Assembly: GCA_900088475.1 (NCBI GenBank)
Contig: FLMG01002277.1
Coordinates: 7,284-57,582 of the forward strand
Source of the DNA: Hyphochytrium catenoides
Lineage: Eukaryota > Sar > Hyphochytriomycetes > Hyphochytriales > Hyphochytriaceae
Length of the DNA stretch: 50,299 nt
Reading direction: 5' to 3'
Shown here: positions 22,152-30,703 of the stretch, piece by piece
How the letters are laid out: every line of letters begins with the position of its first letter
How positions within the stretch are numbered: the first letter of the stretch is position 1
The notes under the pieces: generated by a model
Told to the model about the DNA's origin: nothing
The model's database searches: none
What the model saw: only the letters and a program-made list of their open reading frames with translations
Program-made: the position numbers and the translations under genes

Positions 22152-25100
22152 ATGAGCTTTGAAGATGAAGACGACCTATTTTTCGAGTTTGAGACTTTTT
22201 TGCAGGTATGCAACAATTATAGCGGAACCCGGCCTTTTAGACCACGGCTAACACTGTAATTGCTTGCCTGTCTCTTTCTCTACCAAAGACACAAGATGCC
22301 GAGGCTAGTGCCCTTGAGGGCATACCCAATTCACGACTACCTGGTGGCGGCCTCTCAGGTGCCGCAAGAATTCGAGATTTCAAGAGAGGAACCGTTGTCT
22401 GTCGACATTGGCTTCGTGGTCTTTGTATGAAGGGGGAAACATGCGAGTTTTTGCATCAGGTGAGTCATACACGCAGACAACGTGCGGGTGGCCCTCAGGC
22501 ATGCTAGTAGCCTATGGGGGTGGGGTGGGGGGTGGAGGTTGTGCTGCAGTTGACCAAGAGCTTGCTTACTCCACTGGCCGGATCAAAATCATGAAGAAAG
22601 AGACAGAGAGAGACATACAGAGAGAGAGACAGAGAAAGGAAGACGGAGAGAGCAAAGGGACAGATAGACAGAGTATGATAGCCCATCATCTTTAGAGATG
22701 AAACTCGGAGATGACATATTGATGCCAAGTGAGAGCCAGATGATAGGCTAGGTTAACAGGAACAAGGGAGATTTAGAAGTGCATGAACTTCAAGAACTAA
22801 TGCTCTTCTTCTTTCCCTTAGTACGATTTAGAGAAAATGCCCGAGTGCAGGTGGGGAACCCAATGCCAAGTAACAGACTGTCCCTTCCGGCACGTGGCAG
22901 AGGAAGACAGAGTCGAATGCATCTTCTACAAGCAAGGTTTCTGTGTTCATGGGCCTATTTGCAGATATAGACACACAAAGATAGCGCCCGAAGACTGTCC
23001 ACAAATAGCAGACTTCAGCTTCCAAGAAGAAGTGGTGGACGAGGAAGGAGTCCGGAGGAAGAAAACTCAGCCTGCAAATGAGTACTTCAAGACGGTCATG
23101 TGCAAGAACTGGGAGGCTGCGGTAAGTAGTCCCATCATCGACGCTTGGAATTTAGGGTTGCCGTGTAGAGTAATCCTTTAGGGTGGGAGATGGGGGACAT
23201 TAGGTTCTTCCATGGATGTGCTCGTTTCTCTTTCTTTATATCTTAGTCTGTCTCTCGCTTTTATGACATTCCCTCCTGACGAGAACAACCATCTTTCCCG
23301 ACTGCAGGGAGAATGCCCATTCGGCACAGAATGTCACTTCGCACACGGCAAGGACGAGTTGCGACCTTTCCCAGGAGACAAAAGAATGAAAAAGGGAGGT
23401 GACGAGGCTGCATTGGAAGATCTACCTGATATTGGAGAAGGAAGCAACGCCTACTTCATTGTCAAGAGTTTCGACTATAGAAACGTTCTCATAGGGAAAG
23501 AAAGAGGCGTCTGGGGACTGTCTCCTGAATTATCAGCCGCATTTGCTTCGTCTCTGGGAAAGGTTGATCGGGTCTTTTTTATACTCACGGTGAGCGCTAG
23601 CAAGCACTACCAAGCGCTCCTCAGGGTCAAGTCGAAGACCATAATAGATAACGTTAGTAAAGAGCCAAAGGGCAGGTTCAATGCGCCTCCAAGCGACCGA
23701 GAGGCGAGGGACAGGACCCTACCCTGGCCTCAAGAGGTGGAGGTAGAATTCCTTAGAATAGTGGAGCTTCCTTTCTCAGAGGTCGTGAACCTGCATAACC
23801 CTATGGATGAAGGGCTTCCGGTCACAAGGGCGAGAAACTTTCAACAACTACCAAATGACCTGGGTCACGAGCTGGTAGTACGTATATATGAGGAAAGTAA
23901 GGTCCCTCTTTCGTGGGTAAGTGCCAATACCGACTGCGGGAAATTGAACTGAGGCGATAGGTCGCGTGGCTATTCGCCGAAGTTTCATGCTCTCGCTCCC
24001 ACTTCATTGGTGCTGTCTTTCTTCAACACTTATACTTGTCTCTGTATCCGGCCGCGCTCCAAGCACCGAGTTCAACAGAGTAGCCTTCGGTGCTCCTGTG
24101 CCCTTCTCTGTGCATGGCGATGCGGCTTTGCTTGCAATGTCCTCCCTGTCTGCTTCCAAAAGGGCCCTAATGCTACCCAGACTTTTTCATTTTTCTTATT
24201 TATCCTCCTCCATCTCGATTGACCTTTGTTATTTTTTGACAGGATGATCTAACAGTTTCCAATGAACCTGAGATAATAGCGCTAGAGAGAAGAAAGGTTG
24301 CTGAGACGGAGTCTCTGAATGCTCCAAGCCTGGAAGGCCTCAAATGGCCTACGTTTGGGCCCGGTTTCATGTTTGCTTGCAACAACCACACGGTGGACGA
24401 GGTATTTGGCCGGATGATTATAGGGTCAACGAAGGAGCATGAGCAGCAGACCAAGGTGGTACGGCCTGGAATGACTCTCTTTATCGTGAACATGGCAGAC
24501 AGAGCGATAATGGGCATTTTCCAAGCGATATCTCCAATGATCGTCAACCTTGAGCCTACAGCTTTTACCAGAGGACCAAACCAACAGTCTCCATTCCCTG
24601 TGCAAGTGAGTGCCATCGTCAATGTCAAAATTCCAACTCCCTTGGCTTCGGTTGCTGACTGTCATCTTGGTGCTCCTATTGCCTTCTTTCCTGCCTGTTA
24701 GGTGAGGTTTTCCGTAGTCTTAGAGGGGAAGCCGATACCTGAGACAGACGAGGCTGTAAAGGAGATTCTAGGTGAGAAAGGCATAAAGCTGGGCCAGATG
24801 CGTCCCGAGCTAGTGCAGAAGTTGGCGGATCTCTTTGCCGAGAGGTGCAATCTTCCTGTTTTGTCGTCTGATGGTGCCGAGGAACTTCCCAAGTATACAG
24901 AGAAGATACCTTTGACCGTGGATGAAAATGACTTCCAGGTTCGTTAGTCGTCTGCAGCGAGTTAATTCTCTTCCTTGCGTCTTGCTTCTCGATGTTCTCC
25001 ACTTCTGCTCAACGCCTTGATCGAAGCCTCCTTTCCCCTTCAGACTCTTTGTCTCGGAAATGATGGTTTGTGCGCTGCTGCCTCTTTTGGCATTTTAGTT

Positions 25101-26008
25101 GTTATCGGGGCACCTTCACATGCATTGCCTAACCTTTATCTCTTTGCTAAAATAGCTACTACAAAGAATACGTGGGGAGGGTGACGAAAACCTTCTACGA
25201 ATAGAAGCTGCAGCAGGAAATGGCACTCACATTTCCGCAAGAGGGAGATGGAGGGGAAAAGCAAGCGACGAAAAAGAGCCTCCTCATCTACTGGTGGAGA
25301 CGAGAAGTCCCGGGAGTCTCAAGGTGGCCTGCGGAATGGTAGCAGAGATGCTGGACATGGTATTCCAGGTAGAAGCCTCTCCCTTCTTTCACGCTCGTTT
25401 AATTAGTTATTGGTTTAGACCTTGTCTGGCATGCTTCGCTCCAAGTGTAGTCCATTAGGAACCGCCTATCTATACCTTGGTCCTTCTGGCTCTCGATCTT
25501 CGTCTATAAGTCATTCATGCTGATGGGCGATGTTAAAATTCTCTTACAACTGAAAGACGATGTTTGGTGTCACCTGTTATAGCGAGTGGCTCATTCACCT
25601 AGATGGTACGACGGTTCACCATGTTGCTGACTCTTCTTTCTTTATCTTACTATTAGGAGTACAGCCAGTTCAAGATGATGCACGGACCAGGTGGCGTCTT
25701 TCCTCCTGGTCCCATTCCTCCTCCTCCTATGGGGGTGTTTGGTGCGATGCCTCTTCCACCACGTGGTGCATTCCCGCCTATTCCCCCTCGGGGACCTCCG
25801 CGTGGTCCGATGCGTGGTGACTTCCATGGAAATGGTCCTCCTCGCCCTCTTCCTCCACCCGCGGGGGGCCGAGGCTCAGATGGACCTTGGTAAGTCTATG
25901 TGCATGCAAAAGACAAAGCGAGGGAGTGATAGAGGGTTACGATGATTTGTACAGGTCTAATCTGTTGCCTCCGTTTACCTCCGTAGGCGGGGTAAGCGCA
26001 AGAGATGA
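22152..26008 (+). CDS. CPSF30: CPSF30-like protein: CCCH zinc fingers + YTH + DCD + KH-like
   Basis: Exons 22152-22205, 22289-22459, 22822-23121, 23308-23916, 24243-24605, 24702-24938, 25156-25368, 25657-25889 and 25987-26008 join in phase to about 735 residues. CPSF30 recognises the AAUAAA poly(A) signal in the 3'-end processing complex. Exons 2-4 hold CCCH fingers in CPSF30 order: CRHWLRGLCMKGETCEFLH, CRWGTQCQVTDCPFRH, CIFYKQGFCVHGPICRYRH and CKNWEAAGECPFGTECHFAH. Exon 4 continues into a YTH domain (YFIVKSFDYRN, GVWGLSPE, ILTVSASKHYQALLRV, VVNLHNP), the m6A reader fold. Exons 5-6 carry a DCD domain (GFMFACNNHTVDEVFGR, RPGMTLFIVN, IMGIFQAISP, FPVQVRFSV). Exons 6-7 read as a KH-like domain (RIRGEGDENLLRIEAAAGNG, then HISARGRW, then EPPHLLVET). 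Exon 8 is Pro/Gly-rich. The last intron is optional: read-through gives a stop at 25891. CPSF30-YTH fusion is known in plants and apicomplexans; the DCD and KH additions are my reading. Confidence 0.88.
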
Positions 26009-26944
26009 GGCTTACAAACTGCACCTGGGAACACAAATAAACTTGCGCCGGCGTGACTTACTGGGTCTCTAGCAGCAGAAGACTTTCCGGGCCTCTAGCA
26101 GCAAGAAGACCTTCTCCCGTGCGGGTTGAGACTCGCCCTTTATTCCGCTCTCCCACTCTCTTAACTTTCCCTCAGTCTCTTTTCGAATCGATTCGCACCT
26201 TCCTATTTAACTTCTTTCTTCTGCACTTTCCTTACTATTTGTGGCACTCTCGCTTATTTCCTCTGCATCCTCGCTTGTTTCGTTCGGACATCTGCTTTGC
26301 ACAATGTGAACTGGCCCTTGTCCCAAATAAAAGAGCTGGCAAGCCGTCGCGCAGAGATCCGTACTGACAAGGCGCTGCCGCTGAGCAAACTGTCTGGAAT
26401 CACGAGCACTTTATTTATTGCCGCTCTTCATGCGGCCCTCTCAACCTCCTCTTAGCACCTGCTTTCTTTTCTCACACATCCTATGCCTTAAGGTCTGTTA
26501 GGGAGGTCCCCTCTAACACTAATGACAGTTATCCTGTCGGTAGCTTTACCTTCGGCTGGTCTTCGTCCCTCAGAACCATCCTTCTCCTCCTCAGTAAGTG
26601 CGCAAGGACTTGAAGGGCACGTAGTTCTAGATATGGATAGAGAGTAAGATAGCTTGATAGCGGTGGTCTTTGAAGGGAGACGATAGAAGAAACTTCGCGA
26701 AAAGTTAGTGATCGCGCAGCAGAAACGAGGAGTCGTCCGTAGAAAGATGAAAGGTCGGAAGACGCAGGGAACACTAATCTTCTAAGCCACCAAAACAAGT
26801 ACTGAAAGTGCTTGTTCTCACTCATGCCAGTTGGTCGAGTCTTGCGATGGCATCAGTGAAGGGGTTCTAGCAGACACTGTCGACTGCACGATCTCTTATA
26901 ATCTAGTAGTAGAGAGTAAGAGCCCGGTTTGCCCATTCTTTTCG

Positions 26945-26986
26945 TGCTGGGGTCTTCCGTACTCTTGCTGGGGTCTTCCGTACTCT
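26945..26986. repeat. 21-base tandem duplication
   Basis: The unit TGCTGGGGTCTTCCGTACTCT occurs twice without interruption at 26945-26965 and 26966-26986, followed by a four-base start of a third copy. The copies are identical, which suggests a recent slippage or microduplication. Confidence 0.9.
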
Positions 26987-27073
26987 TGCTCGTTACTCAT
27001 CGTTGCTGTTCAACTTCACTCTATCTTCCCGCTTTTCTTGTTTGAGCTCATCCTCCAAACATCTGGCATTGGG

Positions 27074-27193
27074 ATGAGTTTTAAAGCTCATCTTAGCCAT
27101 CCAACAGCGAAGAGATACAGAGAACTCGTGGCCTTGGTGAAGGAAACGGTTCCTTCTCTCGCTGCCTCCACTTATCAACATGCTCGCTCTTAG
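27074..27193 (+). CDS. Hypothetical short open frame
   Basis: An ATG at 27074 opens a 39-residue frame (starting MSFKAHLSHPTAKRYRELVA) ending in TAG at 27191-27193. Its amino acid balance looks protein-like, with an amphipathic helix around YRELVALVKETV. It could be a terminal exon of an unrecognised gene or chance. The minus strand is also open here. Confidence 0.2.
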   Translation: MSFKAHLSHPTAKRYRELVALVKETVPSLAASTYQHARS

Positions 27194-27239
27194 GGTCACT
27201 GATTCTCTTTCCCTCTCTCCAGCGCTCTCTCCTCAGCTT

Positions 27240-27424
27240 TCTCACTCTCTCATTAACCATCCACCAGGGGACTGTATCGAAGTAGTAGCTCTACCACGAA
27301 GAGTAGAGAGGACCTCACAAGAGCTGCGCAACAACAGGGCGGCGGCGTAAGATGAAGGCGTGTTTAGTTCAGCCAAAGTAGTAGGTTGCCCCTCGACAGT
27401 CATCGACGCGAGAAGTTCATAGTC
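27240..27424 (-). CDS. Hypothetical open stretch, possible exon
   Basis: On the minus strand a frame beginning near 27424 (DYELLASMTVEGQPTTLAEL) runs to a stop at about 27242. Its composition is protein-like, with a Leu/Ala-rich helix after it, unlike the Leu/Ser low-complexity frames over the neighbouring microsatellite. A GT inside it could serve as a donor. No family is recognised and no partner exons were found. Confidence 0.2.
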
Positions 27425-27703
27425 TTCTCGACAAGACAAGGCGCGGAAGTACACCACGGACAGACCGCCGACCAGGCAAGGTGAGACGGAGGAACAGAGA
27501 GAGAGAGAGACGTTCATGGGCCTGTTGGTAGCGAGGGCTCACCAACAGAAAGGAATGGATCATCGAGACCACCGCCGGAGACAGGTCGTTGCACGAGAAC
27601 AAAAGTGTGCACGTCTGTTCAAGTGTAATGCACCAGAAACAGAGACGATGACGGGGAGATAGAGCAGTGAGAGCAACAGCGAAAGGGAGGAAAGAGAACA
27701 AGA

Positions 27704-27705
<2 letters not shown>

Positions 27706-27760
<55 letters not shown>

Positions 27761-27890
27761 AGAGAGAGAGAAGAGAGAAAGAGAGAAGGGGAAGCGAGAG
27801 GACAGAGTGAGAGAGAGAGGACAGAGAGAGAGAGAGAGGGAAGAGAGAGAGAGGAGGCGAGAGAGCAGAGAGAAGAGAGACACAGACCAC
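27706..27890. repeat. (GA)n purine microsatellite
   Basis: A nearly pure purine tract on the plus strand: a perfect GA run of about 40 bases starting near 27706, then interrupted GAGAAAGAG and GAGAGG units to about 27890. Long Leu/Ser frames on the complementary strand are artefacts of the repeat. Confidence 0.9.
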
Positions 27891-28499
27891 TTGGCTTCAG
27901 AAGCCTTGTCAACCACAACCACTACTGTAGAAGGAACAGCTGTGAGTAAGAATAGGTTAGCATGGCAGACAGAGTAAGGGAGAAAAGTGACAAAGGACAT
28001 AGAGGTCCTTAGGGAGAGTGGCAGCCAGAGTGTGATTATAGATTCAAGAGGATGGAAGAGAAAGACAGAATGATTGTCAGACTCTTTTTATCTCTTATTA
28101 GAAATGACCCCCTCAACAGGAACTGGGAACTTCCTGGTCTCCATTCCTTGGTTTGGGGTCTACTGTACTTCATCAGAAATTTAGAACACCAATAATTAAG
28201 GCCTTGTTCCTTTTACCCCATGGTTCTAAAGTACGTGTGACTAGATTTTAGGACCTCATCTTGTGTTTGTATCATGGCGGTGTATGTATATAGGCGACTT
28301 TCGTCCTCTATGAGAGCGTGGGTTTGACTAGCCGGACGTTGTTCTAAACCAATAATTATAAAGCGTTTGCCCTTTGGATACACAGAGAACCAATGATACA
28401 TTTTTGTTGCGTTGCCCCCAGTTATTGATCACAGAGCACCATTTCTTCTGTCTAGAGGTAGGTCTCCTAGTACTGTGAGTTTCCGGAGAGGCGTTCAGT

Positions 28500-28703
28500 T
28501 CCCTCTTTCCTCTCTCTGTCTCTCTTTCTCTGTCTCTCTCTTCTTCTCTGTCTCTCTCTTCTCCCTCTGTCTCTCTCTTCTTCAATGTCTATCCCTGTCT
28601 CTCTCTTTCTCTGTCTCTCTCTTTCTCTGTCTCTCCCTCCTCTGTCTCTCCTTCTCTTTCTCTCTCTCTGTCTCTCTTTCTCTTTCCCTCTCTCTGTCTC
28701 TCT

Positions 28704-28750
<47 letters not shown>

Positions 28751-28760
28751 TTCCTCCTTT
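28500..28760. repeat. (CT)n pyrimidine microsatellite
   Basis: A plus-strand pyrimidine tract built of TCTC and TCTG units with a perfect CT run near 28705-28745. It lies about 800 bases from the GA tract and in opposite purine/pyrimidine polarity, so the two could pair as imperfect inverted repeats. Open frames across it are low complexity and not credible genes. Confidence 0.9.
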
Positions 28761-29296
28761 CTCTCCCTTGCTCTCTCTTGTGCGTGCCCTTCTTGGTTCT
28801 CCCTCTCACACCTCTCCTCTTCACCTCTCGCTGTTGCTGTTTCTCTCTTGCTTCTTACTACTCTGTCTTCGTCATCCCTCTGTATCATCGCGATGGGACA
28901 GACGACGAGCCAACTTTGACGACTGATGACCCAATGGCCTGCTGCGCTGAGGCAGGGACGGACACCGTCACTTGACCACCGCAGCACTTCTGCAGGATCC
29001 GACCAAACATGAAGAGACAGTGCAGGCGACGGGGGAACAGGAGAGCAAGCAACACGGAGATGATGGCAGGGATAGTTCTATTGTAGGAGCAAAGAGAGCA
29101 GAATTTCTATGCCAAGGGACGGCGTGGTGAGGAAAGCGGGGTAAATGAGCATCAAGAGATACATGGAAACACACGCCAGCGTATCAGAACGATGACCGTT
29201 GACTCATGAGAAGAGACATGGCAACCTCTTCCCCTTCCAATCCCCTCCTGCTTCTCCTGCCACGGGCTTGTGACGTCTCCTCCAGACAGTCCAAGG

Positions 29297-29503
29297 ATGA
29301 CTCTCACCCTCGCTGAGAAAGAGGCACTGGAAGAGAGAACGTTGGTAAGCAGGACGGGAGAGAGGGAGAGGTTCTTTCGAAGATGGACTCATTATCATAT
29401 TTCCAAGCCCGTCAACACCGGGAACCTTCCACCCTCAAGAAGCCTTTGGGACAATCAACAGGCCCAGTATTTCCCAGACAAACTCTTGCCTCTAGTACGC
29501 TAG
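29297..29503 (+). CDS. Hypothetical small protein or terminal exon
   Basis: An ATG at 29297 opens a 68-residue frame ending at 29503, 47 bases before the ZIP start codon. The translation is charged and aromatic (MTLTLAEKEALEERTLVSR, then ERFFRRWTHYHISK), not low complexity. It could be a small gene, the last exon of an unseen upstream gene, or an upstream open frame in the ZIP 5' UTR. No family is recognised. Confidence 0.3.
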   Translation: MTLTLAEKEALEERTLVSRTGERERFFRRWTHYHISKPVNTGNLPPSRSLWDNQQAQYFPDKLLPLVR

Positions 29504-29550
29504 TATAGGCCACACTCTTTTCGAGCCCCACTTCTATCTGCTAGGGAACC

Positions 29551-30477
29551 ATGGCTAACGCGGTCCAGATCACTTCGATAATTGTTTTCTTTGGCATCTC
29601 TATCGTGGGGACTCTACTTCCCCTCTTCTTCTCCAAGAAGATAGAGCTTCTGTCATATCTGAACATCTTTGCAGCGGGAGTCTTCCTCGCCATCGGGCTG
29701 ATGTCCATCCTGCCAGAAAGCGCTGAACACCTGCATGAAGCTTCAGAAGATTTTCATGAGTTCCCGCTAGCTTACTTCCTCACAATAGTAGGCTTTTTCA
29801 TCATCTTCGCCTGTGAGGAGGTGGCTCACTCTATGTATAGGAAGGCTTTTGGCCGCTCTTCTCATGATGAAGAGCGAGGAGAGAGAATAGAAGAAGGGGA
29901 CAGAACCCCTAACACGGCTGAGTACTCTGCTGCGATAGACCCAGCAGTAATCAAGGCAGCAGCAGAGGAAAAGAGAGAAAGGGAGGCTTCCCTACTAGCT
30001 GCCATCGTTCTTCTTGTCGCACTATCTGTCCATGAGATACTGGAGGGCTTTTCTATCGGAGCTATGGGGGATGATGCCACCTGGGGACTGTTCTTTGCCA
30101 TCGTGTTCCATAAGACAGTAGAGAGCATTGCCCTTGGTGCTGCCTTCGTCCGGGCACAAACCAAACGAACTATCTTCTTCGCTATCATCTTTGTCTACGC
30201 CCTCACTCTACCTCTTGGTATTGGGCTAGGACTGGTGACCTCTGCAGAAGGAAATGTTGGAACAGGCGTTGTGCTGGCTCTCTCTGCTGGATCCTTCCTC
30301 TATATTGCGACTGTGGAGATCATCCCGACAGAGTTCCAGTCAAAGTACCAGGTGAAGCGGTGGCTGCGCTACGCCGCACTCATTGGCGGCACGATCATTA
30401 TGTCTGTTCTCATCCTTCTAGAAGAGATAGCAGAGCACGCAGCAGAAGGGGAGGAGGCAGAAGAGGAGGAGAGTTAA
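29551..30477 (+). CDS. ZIP-family metal (zinc) transporter
   Basis: A single-exon 308-residue membrane protein that should carry Zn2+ or related divalent metals into the cytosol from outside or from an organelle. About eight hydrophobic segments are visible: three near residues 5-95, a loop of charged residues near 97-145, then five more to the C-terminus. The ZIP signature is clear: LSVHEILEGFSIG in the fourth membrane segment (H-x3-EG-x3-G) and FHKTVESIALG in the fifth, which together form the metal path. The variable loop between segments 3 and 4 lacks the His-rich cluster of many ZIPs and is Glu/Arg-rich instead, starting HDEERGERIEEGDR. The C-terminus is acidic (EGEEAEEEES). The ATG at 29551 sits in a good context (GGAACCATGG). 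Convergent with DPCD, with 226 bases between stops. Confidence 0.93.
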   Translation: MANAVQITSIIVFFGISIVGTLLPLFFSKKIELLSYLNIFAAGVFLAIGLMSILPESAEHLHEASEDFHEFPLAYFLTIVGFFIIFACEEVAHSMYRKAFGRSSHDEERGERIEEGDRTPNTAEYSAAIDPAVIKAAAEEKREREASLLAAIVLLVALSVHEILEGFSIGAMGDDATWGLFFAIVFHKTVESIALGAAFVRAQTKRTIFFAIIFVYALTLPLGIGLGLVTSAEGNVGTGVVLALSAGSFLYIATVEIIPTEFQSKYQVKRWLRYAALIGGTIIMSVLILLEEIAEHAAEGEEAEEEES

Positions 30478-30703
30478 TCTCTTACCATATCGTCTTAAAT
30501 GCGTACTTTGAGCTAAGCCAATAGACCTCTCTCTGCTTCCTGGTTAAGGAGGTAGTGCAACCTATATATATAAATTTATCCATCGCGTCGTGTGAATATT
30601 GGCATGAGAGAGACAGAGAAGGAGCAGAACGATCCGGCGATGGACCAATAAGCTCGTTGCTATAAGATTAATTAGACATTCTTCTCTTCTCCTTTATCTT
30701 TAT

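Larger units (their letters stand above)
26009..29296. other. Repeat-rich intergenic stretch, possible uncalled gene
   Basis: No confident gene was found in these 3.3 kb. The stretch holds a 21-base tandem duplication, a GA microsatellite and a CT microsatellite (listed separately). Two open stretches look more protein-like than the rest: a plus-strand one at 27074-27193 and a minus-strand one near 27240-27424. Since neighbouring genes alternate strand, a minus-strand gene here would fit the pattern, but I could not build one. Confidence 0.4.

Noticed and set aside
27417-28000. Overlapping 100-157 codon Leu/Ser-rich minus-strand frames
   Set aside because: They are translations of the GA/CT microsatellite; hydrophobic runs are a repeat artefact.
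28412-28987. 187-codon plus-strand Leu/Ser/Val frame and Arg/Glu-rich minus-strand frames
   Set aside because: Same reason: pure CT/GA repeat translation with no domain.
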